The translations under genes were made by a program, and so were the position numbers. A DNA stretch of 30,624 nucleotides from BPGX01 sp035405785 (lineage in GTDB: Bacteria > Bacteroidota > Bacteroidia > B-17B0 > Aurantibacillaceae): NCBI GenBank assembly GCA_035405785.1, contig DAONJS010000016.1, forward strand, positions 1-30,624, given 5' to 3'. The notes beneath the pieces are model-generated. The model did not search any database. It had not been told where the DNA came from and saw only the letters and a program-made list of their open reading frames with translations. Each line of letters opens with the position of its first letter. The first letter of the stretch is position 1. Shown here piece by piece: positions 9,127 through 16,619 of this stretch.

Positions 9127-10416
9127 CTAATTCATCAACTCTTCAATTTCTTCGGGTTCTATTGGTATATTTTGCATTAGATTTATCTGACCATTTTGAG
9201 TAATAAGGATATTATTTTCTAAACGAATACCTAAATTTTCTTCTGGAATATAAATTCCAGGTTCGCATGTAAATACCATTCCCGCTTGCATTGGATCATA
9301 GAAAAATCCTACATCATGCACATCTAATCCTAAAAAGTGTGATGTTCCATGCATAAAATACTTTTTGTATGCGGGTTTTTCAGGTGTTTGGTTTTTTACA
9401 TCTTCTTTTGTGATTAATTTTAATTTCAATAACTCTTCTGTCATCATTCTTCCTACTTCTGCATTGTATTTTTCAAAAGTCATTCCTGGCTTTAATAATT
9501 TTGTGGCTTCTTTCAAAACGAATAAAACACTGTTATATACTTCTTTTTGTCTTTTTGTAAACTTACCATTTGCAGGCACACAACGGGTCATATCACTTGC
9601 ATAATTGGCATATTCTGCGGCTGCATCTATCAATATCACATCTCCATCTTTACACTGCTGATTATTTTCTGTATAATGCAATACACAAGCATTACTACCA
9701 GATGCAATTATAGGTGAGTAAGCAAAACCCTTACTTCTATTGATAATAAACTCATGAATCATTTCTGCTTCTATTTCATATTCCCATACACCTGGTTTGA
9801 TAAATTTTAAAATTCTACGAAATGCTTTTTCAGTAATATTGCATGCTTGCTGTATTAAATCAATTTCAATACTGTTTTTGATAGATCTTAACTTAAATAA
9901 AATAGGAGCACTTCTTTCGTATTTATGCAAAGGATATTTTTGAATGATTCGTTTGTTCCATCTGTCTTGGGCTGTTTCAGTTTCAATATAGCTACGCAAA
10001 TGTTCATTTGAATTTAAGTAAATATACTCTGCCTGATAGATGAGTGTTTTTAATACTGATTCAAACTGATGAGTCCAGTAAATAGTAGAAATACCGCTGA
10101 TTTCAGAGGCCTGTTGTTTTGAAAGTTTTTCACCTTCCCAAATAGCAATGGTTTCGTTAGTTTCTTTGATAAACAAAACTTCTTTGTGTTTGTTATCTTT
10201 TGCATCAGGAAAAATCAATAAAATGGTGTCTTCCTGATCAATACCTGAAAGGTAAAACAAGTCCGAATTTTGTTTAAAGCCCATAGCCCCATCGGCATTA
10301 GTAGGCATTATATCATTGCTAAAGAAAAGAGCAATACTTCCAGGTTTTAGATGCTCTTTGAAATTTTTTCTGTTTTGAATAAACAATTGAGAAGGGATAT
10401 TAGAATATCTTGGCAT
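9127..10416 (-). CDS. pepP: Xaa-Pro aminopeptidase (M24B, aminopeptidase P)
   Basis: A 429-residue aminopeptidase P. It has the N-terminal AMP_N domain (about 1-150), then the pita-bread metallopeptidase domain. Metal ligands appear complete: D264 (ILIDAAAEYA), D275 (YASDMTRCV), H360 (MHGTSHFLGLDVHDVG), E385 (FTCEPGIYIPEE) and E400 (GIRLENN). It removes the N-terminal residue from peptides with proline second, using two Mn2+ or Co2+ ions. No signal peptide is visible, so it is cytoplasmic. The MITE-like element at 10465-10616 sits about 50 bases upstream, close to the predicted promoter. Confidence 0.92.
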   Translation of the reverse strand: MPRYSNIPSQLFIQNRKNFKEHLKPGSIALFFSNDIMPTNADGAMGFKQNSDLFYLSGIDQEDTILLIFPDAKDNKHKEVLFIKETNETIAIWEGEKLSKQQASEISGISTIYWTHQFESVLKTLIYQAEYIYLNSNEHLRSYIETETAQDRWNKRIIQKYPLHKYERSAPILFKLRSIKNSIEIDLIQQACNITEKAFRRILKFIKPGVWEYEIEAEMIHEFIINRSKGFAYSPIIASGSNACVLHYTENNQQCKDGDVILIDAAAEYANYASDMTRCVPANGKFTKRQKEVYNSVLFVLKEATKLLKPGMTFEKYNAEVGRMMTEELLKLKLITKEDVKNQTPEKPAYKKYFMHGTSHFLGLDVHDVGFFYDPMQAGMVFTCEPGIYIPEENLGIRLENNILITQNGQINLMQNIPIEPEEIEELMN

Positions 10417-10430
10417 AAAATAATTTTTGG

Positions 10431-10438
10431 CAAAAGTA
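10431..10438 (-). promoter_or_regulatory. Candidate -7 box for pepP
   Basis: The reverse strand reads TACTTTTG, matching the Bacteroidota -7 consensus TAnnTTTG, 14 bases before the pepP ATG. A -33 TTTG at the expected spacing is not evident; that position lies just before the MITE-like insertion. Confidence 0.35.
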
Positions 10439-10464
10439 AGGAAAAATGAGAGATGAGAATATTA

Positions 10465-10616
10465 GTTACTATTCAGCTTAAAATTAAACTGCAGAGACGC
10501 AAAGCACGCAAAGGATTTTATACCCCGAACTGCACAAATATTTATGAATTATTTTTTAAAACTTTGCGTCTCAGCGCCTCTGCGGTAAAAAATTAAAGTA
10601 ATAGCTGAATAGTAAC
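10465..10616. mobile_element. MITE-like element with 8-bp target duplication
   Basis: A 152-bp non-coding element. The termini are perfect 14-bp inverted repeats, GTTACTATTCAGCT at 10465-10478 and its complement at 10603-10616. It is flanked by a perfect 8-bp direct repeat GAATATTA (10457-10464 and 10617-10624), as expected for a transposition target duplication. An inner 11-bp inverted pair, GAGACGCAAAG (10494-10504) and CTTTGCGTCTC (10562-10572), extends the symmetry, so the element can fold into a long hairpin. There is no room for a transposase, so it must have been mobilised in trans. The GTTAC end and 8-bp duplication resemble IS66-type features, but I cannot assign a family. Confidence 0.8.
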
Positions 10617-10711
10617 GAATATTAAATCATAAAATAATGTCACAAATTTTTCAGTCAAATTATGAATTATCTAAATCATTAAACATTCTCTCTTACTTCT
10701 TTTTATTTTCC

Positions 10712-10719
10712 TATTTTTG
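10712..10719 (+). promoter_or_regulatory. Candidate -7 box for cysS
   Basis: TATTTTTG matches TAnnTTTG. Transcription would start near 10725, which lies after the upstream TTG at 10717 and before the ATG at 10738, so this box favours the ATG as the cysS start. No clear -33 element is seen. Confidence 0.35.
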
Positions 10720-10737
10720 AGCGTTCAAAATTATGCT

Positions 10738-12204
10738 ATGCAAAACGAACTGTATTTATATAATACTCTTACAAGAAAAAAAGAATTATTCAAACCACTA
10801 CATCCTCCTTTTGTAGGAATGTATGTGTGCGGCCCTACTGTTTACAACGAAGTTCATTTGGGTAACTTAAGAACATTTACTTCATTTGATGTGATTTTTC
10901 GTTATCTTAAACATTTAGATTATAAGGTTCGTTATGTTAGAAACATCACAGATGCGGGGCATTTAGAAGATGATTCGGATGAAGATAAAATTTCTAAAAG
11001 AGCCGCTCTTGAAAGATTAGAACCAATGGAAATTGTTCAAAAATATACAGTTTCATTTCACGAAATTATGCGTATTTTCAACAATCTTCCGCCTTCTATT
11101 GAACCCACTGCTACTGGTCATATTTTAGAACAACAAGAAATGACTATGCAAATTCTCAAAAATGGATGGGCTTATGAAGTGAATGGCACTGTATATTTTG
11201 ATGTAGAAAAATATGCTAAACATTATGATTATACTGCATTAACAGGAAGAAATTTAGAAGAGTTACTTAACAATACGCGTGAATTAGATGGTCAGGATGA
11301 AAAGAGGGGAAGGTTAGATTTTGCATTGTGGATTAAAGCCAAGCCACAACATTTAATGAAATGGAATAGCCCGTGGGGCAAAGGATTTCCGGGATGGCAT
11401 ATTGAATGCTCGGCAATGAGCACAAAGTATTTAGGTGAAGAATTTGATATTCACGGAGGTGGAATGGATTTAGCACCTACTCATCATACAAATGAAATTG
11501 CTCAAAACATTGCATACTGCGGAAAATCTCCTGCAAGATTCTGGCTACATACAAATATGCTTACATTAAACGGAAAGAAGATGAGTAAATCGCTTGGAAA
11601 TGTTGTATTACCATTAGAATTGATTAGTGGCACTAATCCTTTGATTCCAAAAGGTTTCAGTCCTGCTGTATTACGATTTTTTATGATGCAAACGCATTAT
11701 CGCAGCACATTAGATATTACATTAGATGCTCTGAATGCCGCAGAAAAAGGGTATCAAAGATTAGTTGAAAGTTTTCAATTACTTCCAAATATAAAACCAT
11801 CATCACATTCATCTATAAATGTAAAAGAACTTGAAAAGAAATGCTATGATGCAATGAATGATGACTTCAATACAGCAGTGCTTATTGCAGAATTATTTGA
11901 AATATCAAAAATCATCTATAAAGCAAATGATGGACAATTTCAACTAACTGCAGAGGATATAAAAGAGTTACAAAAGTTAGTATCTACATTTTTCTATGAT
12001 ATTCTGGGTATTCCCAAAGAAGATAATAACAATGATAAAGTTTTTTCAAAACTTCAATCTGTAATGGATATTTTACTGGAAATTAGATTAGAAGCCAAGA
12101 AGAATAAGAATTATACGCTTTCAGATTCTATCAGACAAAAATTAGAAGCCGTTGGAATTATTATTAAAGATACACCAGAAGGCACAAGATGGAGTTTGAA
12201 ATAA
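10738..12204 (+). CDS. cysS: Cysteinyl-tRNA synthetase
   Basis: Class I aminoacyl-tRNA synthetase charging tRNA-Cys, about 488 residues from the chosen ATG. The HIGH-type motif is HLGN (40-43) within CGPTVYNEVHLGN, and the KMSKS loop is KMSKS at about 281-285. Zn2+ ligands that fix cysteine specificity appear at C31, C224 (GWHIECSAMS), H249 and E253 (HHTNE). The C-terminal DALR-type anticodon region is present, ending in LEAVGIIIKDTPEGTRW. An in-frame TTG at 10717 would add seven residues, but the ATG fits family N-termini (MQNELYLYNTLTR) and the candidate promoter box overlaps the TTG. The gene appears intact. Confidence 0.95.
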   Translation: MQNELYLYNTLTRKKELFKPLHPPFVGMYVCGPTVYNEVHLGNLRTFTSFDVIFRYLKHLDYKVRYVRNITDAGHLEDDSDEDKISKRAALERLEPMEIVQKYTVSFHEIMRIFNNLPPSIEPTATGHILEQQEMTMQILKNGWAYEVNGTVYFDVEKYAKHYDYTALTGRNLEELLNNTRELDGQDEKRGRLDFALWIKAKPQHLMKWNSPWGKGFPGWHIECSAMSTKYLGEEFDIHGGGMDLAPTHHTNEIAQNIAYCGKSPARFWLHTNMLTLNGKKMSKSLGNVVLPLELISGTNPLIPKGFSPAVLRFFMMQTHYRSTLDITLDALNAAEKGYQRLVESFQLLPNIKPSSHSSINVKELEKKCYDAMNDDFNTAVLIAELFEISKIIYKANDGQFQLTAEDIKELQKLVSTFFYDILGIPKEDNNNDKVFSKLQSVMDILLEIRLEAKKNKNYTLSDSIRQKLEAVGIIIKDTPEGTRWSLK

Positions 12205-12221
12205 ATGATGATTTAAAAAAT

Positions 12222-12270
12222 GCGTGAGGGATACAGAGGGCGACGAAACACGGGAGATGCAAGCACAGCG
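12222..12270 (+). repeat. GC-rich intergenic repeat, truncated copy 2
   Basis: The left end GCGTGAGGGATACAGAGGGC resembles the 5' end of the full copies at 2187 and 12814 with two substitutions. Similarity then fades and the conserved right end is absent. It begins 17 bases after the cysS stop and lies in the same orientation as the other two copies. Confidence 0.6.
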
Positions 12271-12330
12271 TTGTTTGACTACAATGCCATTCTTTTCAAA
12301 AATTTGTAAGAATTATACTAAACTTCATCA

Positions 12331-12765
12331 ATGATACGCATAAATAAAAATAAAAAAATAGTTGAGGTGGTGATGAAAATAAAAAATAAAATACTTTCTT
12401 ATTTTCTTTTAATAGTATTTACAGCAATATCTTTTTATTTTTTTGGTTTTTTATTTGTTCTTATATATTCTAATAGAATAGCCGGTGTTGTTGGTGGATT
12501 TTTTTTGGGAATTTTTTTTGGGCAATTTTTATTATCTATTTATCAAAAAGAAAAAATTGTAGTTGCTTTAATGAAATCTATTATATACACACCTCTTATA
12601 CTTATTGGCTATTCCATAATTTCAAAAAATTTGACTCTATTTCAACTAAATAAATGGAGTTCAGTTAGGTGGTTTATGTATTTATTATTAATAATTTTAA
12701 TATCGGAGTTTTCTTCTTTTATAACAAATAAATCTATATTTATAGCCAGAAAAATTTTCAAATGA
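12331..12765 (+). CDS. Small integral membrane protein, unknown function
   Basis: I do not recognise this protein of up to 144 residues. It has about four hydrophobic segments: roughly residues 22-48 with many aromatics, 50-70 with a Gly-rich turn (AGVVGGFFLGIFFG), 80-97, and 113-132. A Lys-rich N-terminus suggests an inner-membrane location with the N-terminus inside. An alternative start at the ATG at 12373 (residue 15) is preceded by the purine-rich GAGGTGG and begins MKIKNKILSYF, a more natural N-terminus; I rate it as equally likely. The gene lies between a truncated and a complete GC-rich repeat, as if carried on a small cassette. No motif suggests a function. Confidence 0.5.
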   Translation: MIRINKNKKIVEVVMKIKNKILSYFLLIVFTAISFYFFGFLFVLIYSNRIAGVVGGFFLGIFFGQFLLSIYQKEKIVVALMKSIIYTPLILIGYSIISKNLTLFQLNKWSSVRWFMYLLLIILISEFSSFITNKSIFIARKIFK

Positions 12766-12813
12766 ATTAAGTCAATGCAAATAAAGGATAAAATAATTTT
12801 AATATAAAAAACT

Positions 12814-12954
12814 GCGTGAGGGATGCGGAGGGCGGCGGCAAGCGAAGCGAGCCGACGGCACTGCCCTGAACGAAGCGTAGCGAAGTGAAGGGATTGCCGA
12901 AGCGAAAGCGAAGCCCGGAGCAGCCCGACCCGAGCGTTAGCGAGGGGCACGCCC
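12814..12954 (+). repeat. GC-rich intergenic repeat, copy 3
   Basis: A 141-bp GC-rich block sharing its first 24 bases (GCGTGAGGGATGCGGAGGGC and onward) with copy 1. Its last 35 or so bases (AGCAGCCCGACCCGAGCGTT then AGCGAGGGGCACGCCC) differ from copy 1 at a single position, and both copies continue into AAAAAATAAA. The middle is longer than in copy 1 and made of short GCGAAGC/GAAGCGTAGC modules. The GCGTG and CACGC ends are complementary. Overlapping reverse-strand frames here are artefacts of the repeat. Confidence 0.8.
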
Positions 12955-13004
12955 AAAAAATAAAAATAAAATAATTGAAAGTATTTAGTTTGGTTCTGAT
13001 AAAA

Positions 13005-14594
13005 ATGTATAAGAGAATTGACATAATTATTAGTGTTTGTTTTTTTGTGTGGAACAACTCAATAATTGGGCAATATGCTGTTGAGTCAAAAAATATATTG
13101 TTGAGTAAAGATTATTCTGATGCTTTGCAGGAATGGAACATTCGTTATCCTTCAGAAAAATTTCATAGTGTTTATCAGCCATTTTTGAGTTCAACTATTT
13201 TGAATTTTTCTGACACTTGTTTTAGTAAAAAAGCATATCCGAAAATTTTATCTTTGGCACTATCAAAAGTTTTTAATGATGCACCAAACAAAAGGAATCA
13301 ATATCAATTACAGGTATTGCCCATTATTCATAGTATTCAGGGATATGACGAAAAATTTACTTCTGAAAATGGTATTGGCACACAAGTATATTTGAATATC
13401 AATAATGATTTTACACTGTATGGATTGGTGGCGGGATATAACTCATCTTTTCCATACTTTATGGATACAAGTATTCACATTACTCAACTAATACCCAATG
13501 TGGGCGTTCCATTGCAATATAAAAACAATCGCTACAATTATTTGTATTGGAGTGCTTATGCTTCGTATTCTAAAAAGTTTTTTAATGTTCAGGCAGGTCG
13601 TGGAAAAATGTTTGTAGGCAATGGTTATCGTTCAATGCTTCTTTCTGATATTGCTATTCCTTATCCTTATTTGAAAATGCAAATGAATTTCTGGAAAATT
13701 CAATACAATGTTTTTTATTTGTTATTAAAACATTATGTGCCCGGAAGCCCTGTCAATTCTATACAAAACAAGTATTCTACAATGCATACTTTGTCTTTGA
13801 ATCTTAAAAACTTTAATATCACATTCTTTGAAAATGTGGTGTGGCAAGGCACTGATACTAATAGATTCAGAGGTTTTGAACCTGCCTACTTAAATCCTGT
13901 TATTTTTTACAGACCGCAGGAATATCAGCAAGGATCATCTGATAATGTAATGATGGGATTGAATGCAAGTTATATTTTTCCAAAGAAGTTGCAGGTGTAT
14001 GGGCAATTAGCATTAGATGAATTTTATTTGAAAGAAATTCGTGCAGGTAAAGGTTGGTGGGCAAATAAACAAGCATGGCAGTTAGGTATTTATGCATTAG
14101 ATTTTTTAGGAATCAAAAATTTAAATTTGAGATTAGAGTATAATGAAGCAAAACCATATACATATTCACACGGATCTCCTGCTCAGAATTATGCGCATTA
14201 TGGAATGCCGCTGGCTCATCCATTTGGTGCGAATTTCAGAGAGTTTGTAGGACAATTAAGATTTTCAAAAGACAAATGGATGATATTGTTTCATCAGGTG
14301 TATGCTGAAATTGGTAAAGATAGTTTGTCTGCAAAAAGTAATGTTGGGCAAAATATATTTTTATCATACACTACTCGTAGCAAAGAGTATGGTAATTATA
14401 CATTGCAAGGAATCAGAACATATTTTAATCATTCACAATTAGATGTATCCTATTTACTTATTCCTGTAATGAATTTGAGAGCACAGATTGGCATAGCATA
14501 TCGTGCTAATAATGATGTAATGATTAAGTATAAAAATGTTTGGGTATTTGCGGGATTAAGTTGTAATGTTTTTAATTTTTATAGGGATTATTGA
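13005..14594 (+). CDS. Wzi/RemB-like outer-membrane beta-barrel protein
   Basis: About 529 residues from the chosen ATG. An in-frame TTG at 12975 would add ten residues but would spoil the signal peptide. The N-terminus (MYKRIDIIISVCFFVWNN, then SIIGQ) is a Sec signal with cleavage near Gln23. The mature protein is rich in alternating aromatic and polar strands. It carries blocks I associate with the capsule-assembly Wzi family and the related gliding protein RemB of Bacteroidota: AGRGKMFVGNGYRSMLLSD, FENVVWQ, and EPAYLNPVIFYRPQEYQQGS. It should sit in the outer membrane and help attach or display surface polysaccharide or adhesins. It ends in a Tyr. No capsule genes are nearby, so the exact role is open. 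Confidence 0.65.
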   Translation: MYKRIDIIISVCFFVWNNSIIGQYAVESKNILLSKDYSDALQEWNIRYPSEKFHSVYQPFLSSTILNFSDTCFSKKAYPKILSLALSKVFNDAPNKRNQYQLQVLPIIHSIQGYDEKFTSENGIGTQVYLNINNDFTLYGLVAGYNSSFPYFMDTSIHITQLIPNVGVPLQYKNNRYNYLYWSAYASYSKKFFNVQAGRGKMFVGNGYRSMLLSDIAIPYPYLKMQMNFWKIQYNVFYLLLKHYVPGSPVNSIQNKYSTMHTLSLNLKNFNITFFENVVWQGTDTNRFRGFEPAYLNPVIFYRPQEYQQGSSDNVMMGLNASYIFPKKLQVYGQLALDEFYLKEIRAGKGWWANKQAWQLGIYALDFLGIKNLNLRLEYNEAKPYTYSHGSPAQNYAHYGMPLAHPFGANFREFVGQLRFSKDKWMILFHQVYAEIGKDSLSAKSNVGQNIFLSYTTRSKEYGNYTLQGIRTYFNHSQLDVSYLLIPVMNLRAQIGIAYRANNDVMIKYKNVWVFAGLSCNVFNFYRDY

Positions 14595-14744
14595 AAATTT
14601 TTGTAACCAATCAACATTTAATAATTTATTACTATTTAGGTTGTTCAAAAGAAATAAAAATTTACTATACAGTTCTATAATCCTGAACGGAAGCAATATT
14701 TTCGTTTTTGGCATCAATTATTTATATAAATAAAATAAATTAAA

Positions 14745-14761
14745 CGATGCCGTAGGCATCG
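14745..14761. repeat. REP-like hairpin 1
   Basis: CGATGCC-GTA-GGCATCG, a perfect 7-bp stem with a 3-base loop, followed by CACCTTTGTAGAAAATGA. I recall this kind of 'GATGCCGTAGGCATC ... TTTGTAGA' string from many Bacteroidota spacers. Confidence 0.6.
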
Positions 14762-14817
14762 CACCTTTGTAGAAAATGAAAATAAAAAAAGAAAAATATT
14801 TATTTAATGGTTTGACC

Positions 14818-14842
14818 AGTGCGACTCCTTCGGAGTCGCACT
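14818..14842. repeat. REP-like hairpin 2
   Basis: AGTGCGACTCC-TTC-GGAGTCGCACT, a perfect 11-bp stem with a 3-base loop. No T-run follows on either strand, so a terminator role is unlikely. Confidence 0.65.
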
Positions 14843-14852
14843 ATTTCAACTA

Positions 14853-14875
14853 CAACATTTTTTCTATAAATGTTG
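14853..14875. repeat. REP-like hairpin 3
   Basis: CAACATTT and its exact complement AAATGTTG separated by 7 bases, followed by AATCTCTTCGGGCTTT. It probably belongs to the same compound REP-type element as the two hairpins before it. Confidence 0.45.
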
Positions 14876-14902
14876 AATCTCTTCGGGCTTTATTGAAATG
14901 TC

Positions 14903-14984
14903 ATTACTATTCAGGTATTCAAAATAATTCTATGTGAAATTCTTTCTGTTCTTTGCGTGAAAAATAAACTACCTGAGTAGTAAT
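14903..14984. mobile_element. Decayed MITE-like inverted repeat
   Basis: ATTACTATTCAGGTA (14903-14917) and TACCTGAGTAGTAAT (14970-14984) match as inverted repeats at 14 of 15 positions. The terminus TTACTATTCAG is shared with the 152-bp element at 10465-10616, and the interior also has a CTTTGCGT string. It is shorter (82 bp) and I see no flanking target duplication, so it may be a deleted relic. Confidence 0.45.
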
Positions 14985-15035
14985 CAAATTTTTTATTTAC
15001 AATTTTATTTTAGTGGAAAATTAAAATTTAAAACA

Positions 15036-15063
15036 AAAAAGCCCGCAATGGCTTACGGGCTTT
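15036..15063 (-). terminator. Intrinsic terminator of bcp
   Basis: On the reverse strand AAAGCCCG and CGGGCTTT form an 8-bp stem around a 10-base loop, followed by a T-run (the A-run at 15032-15040 on the + strand). It lies 21 bases after the bcp stop. Confidence 0.8.
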
Positions 15064-15084
15064 GGATTTTATAAGTTGTAGAAT

Positions 15085-15840
15085 TTATTGTTTTAAAATT
15101 TGTTGAGTGTGATTTTCAACATCTACACTTGTAATAACATCGGTGATAATACCATTTTCATCAATTACAAAAGTAGTGCGGATAATGCCTTCAAATACTT
15201 TTCCCATAAATTGTTTTTTGCCCCATACATCAAAAGCACGGATGATGTTTTTATCTGTATCTGCAATGAGTGGGAATGGTAAATTATATTTCTCAATAAA
15301 TTTTTGATGACTTCCTTGATCATCTGCACTTACGCCAATTACAGTATAACCTGCATCTTGTAATCTTTGATAATTATCTCTCAAATTGCATGCTTCTTTT
15401 GTGCAACCTGGTGTATCATCTTTTGGATAAAAATATAAAACTACTTTTCTGCCTAATAAATCATTTGATGTAATTTTATTTCCATTTTGGTCAATGCCCT
15501 CAAAATATGGGGCTTTCATGCCTGGTTTTAATGATGTTACATGTGGCACAAATTTTTCTTTTGATTGATTAACTGTTTTTTTTGCAGGTGAAGATTTTTT
15601 TGCGCTAACTTTTTTTACAACTTTTTTAGATGTTTTCTTTACTGCTTTTTTGGTTGCAACTTTTTTGGTTGATTTTTTTGCAACAACTTTCTTACTTGTC
15701 TTTTTAGACACCTTCTTGGCTACTTTTTTAGCAGCAGTTTTTTTAGCAACTTTTTTTGCTGTTTTTTTTGCTGATTTCTTTGCAAGCTTTTTAGTGGTTT
15801 TTTTCTTTGCTACTTTTTTTGTATTTTTTTTCTTTGCCAT
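15085..15840 (-). CDS. bcp: Peroxiredoxin (Bcp/PrxQ) with histone-H1-like lysine-rich N-terminal tail
   Basis: A 251-residue fusion. Residues 1 to about 90 are almost wholly Lys, Ala, Thr, Ser and Val in repeated AKKVAKK/KKTSKK units, like bacterial histone-H1-type or AlgP tails that bind DNA. Residues about 103-251 form a complete atypical 2-Cys peroxiredoxin Q. FYPKDDTPGCTKEACNLRDN carries peroxidatic C146 and resolving C151 (CxxxxC), and the rest of the thioredoxin fold (VIGVSADDQ, PFPLIADTDK, RTTFVIDENG) is intact. It reduces hydroperoxides at the expense of thioredoxin. The tail is continuous in frame and starts at the only sensible ATG. I infer nucleoid association. It has its own promoter-like sequence and terminator, downstream of pdxH. 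Confidence 0.9.
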   Translation of the reverse strand: MAKKKNTKKVAKKKTTKKLAKKSAKKTAKKVAKKTAAKKVAKKVSKKTSKKVVAKKSTKKVATKKAVKKTSKKVVKKVSAKKSSPAKKTVNQSKEKFVPHVTSLKPGMKAPYFEGIDQNGNKITSNDLLGRKVVLYFYPKDDTPGCTKEACNLRDNYQRLQDAGYTVIGVSADDQGSHQKFIEKYNLPFPLIADTDKNIIRAFDVWGKKQFMGKVFEGIIRTTFVIDENGIITDVITSVDVENHTQQILKQ

Positions 15841-15860
15841 AGTTTTAAATTTTGATTTTA

Positions 15861-15893
15861 CAAATATACAAAATGATTTAGATTAGTTGCAAA
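15861..15893 (-). promoter_or_regulatory. Bacteroidota-type promoter of bcp
   Basis: On the reverse strand TTTG (15890-15893) and TATATTTG (15861-15868) are separated by 21 bases, close to the Bacteroidota -33/-7 consensus TTTG and TAnnTTTG. The -7 box ends 20 bases before the bcp ATG. This is the best-formed promoter I see in the window. Confidence 0.55.
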
Positions 15894-15901
15894 ATCTTAT
15901 T

Positions 15902-16555
15902 TTAAGGAGATAATCTACCTTTTTCCCATGTTCCATCAGCATTTTTTCTGTAAAATATTCTATCGTGCAATCTACTCGGCTGACCTTGCCAGAATTCATA
16001 ATAATGTGCTTCTACATCCCATCCACCCCAATGTTCAGGATATGGCACTGGATATTCAGGAAATTTTTGGGCATAGTATTCAAATTTTTTCATCAAATCG
16101 TCTCTGGATGCAATTTCACTACTTTGTTCAGAAGCATACGCAGAAATTTGATTTTCATACGGACGAGATTCAAAGTATGATTTACTTTTTTCAAAAGAAG
16201 TTTTTTTAGCAATGCCCTCAATGCGAATTTGTCTTTGTAAAGGAATCCAGTAGAATAGTAAAGACACTTTATTGTTCTCTATTATTTCTCTTGATTTTCG
16301 GGAATTGTAATTACAATAAAAAGTAAAAGTATCTTTTTCGTAATCTCTTAAATAAACTATTCTGGAAGAAGGTTGAAGATTTTTTCCTACAGTGCTTAAT
16401 ACCATTGCATTGTATTCTGGCACTTGTTTTTCAATGGCTTCTTTCATCCATTTTACAAAGGCATCAAAAGGATGGTCTGGCATTTGAATTTCATGTAAAT
16501 TTTCATTTTCAAAATCCTTTCTGATGTTTTGAATGAGTTTTTTTATATCTTGCAT
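15902..16555 (-). CDS. pdxH: Pyridoxamine/pyridoxine 5'-phosphate oxidase
   Basis: A 217-residue FMN-dependent oxidase making pyridoxal 5'-phosphate from PNP or PMP. Typical features in order are PDHPFDAFVKWM near the start, PSSRIVYLRDY, FTFYCNYNSRKSREI (FMN phosphate contacts), FYWIPLQRQIRIEG, SYFESRPYENQISAYASEQS, PEHWGGWDVEAHYYEFWQGQ, and the C-terminal RLHDRIFYR ending in RLSP. Length and ends are normal. It is divergent from trmD with a 64-base gap and is followed by bcp after 61 bases. Confidence 0.95.
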   Translation of the reverse strand: MQDIKKLIQNIRKDFENENLHEIQMPDHPFDAFVKWMKEAIEKQVPEYNAMVLSTVGKNLQPSSRIVYLRDYEKDTFTFYCNYNSRKSREIIENNKVSLLFYWIPLQRQIRIEGIAKKTSFEKSKSYFESRPYENQISAYASEQSSEIASRDDLMKKFEYYAQKFPEYPVPYPEHWGGWDVEAHYYEFWQGQPSRLHDRIFYRKNADGTWEKGRLSP

Positions 16556-16563
16556 AATTGATT

Positions 16564-16571
16564 ACTTTTGC
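16564..16571 (+). promoter_or_regulatory. Candidate -7 box for trmD
   Basis: TACTTTTG matches TAnnTTTG, 48 bases before the trmD ATG in the pdxH/trmD divergent spacer. No -33 element is clear. Confidence 0.35.
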
Positions 16572-16619
16572 GGCAAAGTTGAGAAAAATACTCTTTACAA
16601 AAATTGATATTTATCATTT

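Larger units (their letters stand above)
14595..15035. other. Gene-free spacer with stacked palindromes
   Basis: No convincing gene in this stretch. A 50-odd-codon frame starting near 14776 runs through the palindromes and looks accidental. The region holds three hairpins (14745-14761, 14818-14842, 14853-14875) and a decayed inverted-repeat element (14903-14984), followed by the bcp terminator. It resembles a compound REP-type insertion. Confidence 0.6.

Noticed and set aside
12642..13057. Two reverse-strand frames across repeat copy 3
   Set aside because: They overlap real + strand genes and the repeat, and their composition reflects the GC-rich modules.
14776..14937. Short + strand frame in the 14.6-15.0 kb spacer
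   Set aside because: It runs through two REP-like hairpins with no coding character.
15650..15886. Forward-strand frame rich in Phe, Leu and Thr opposite the bcp tail
   Set aside because: It is the complement of the Lys-rich repeats and only mimics a membrane protein.
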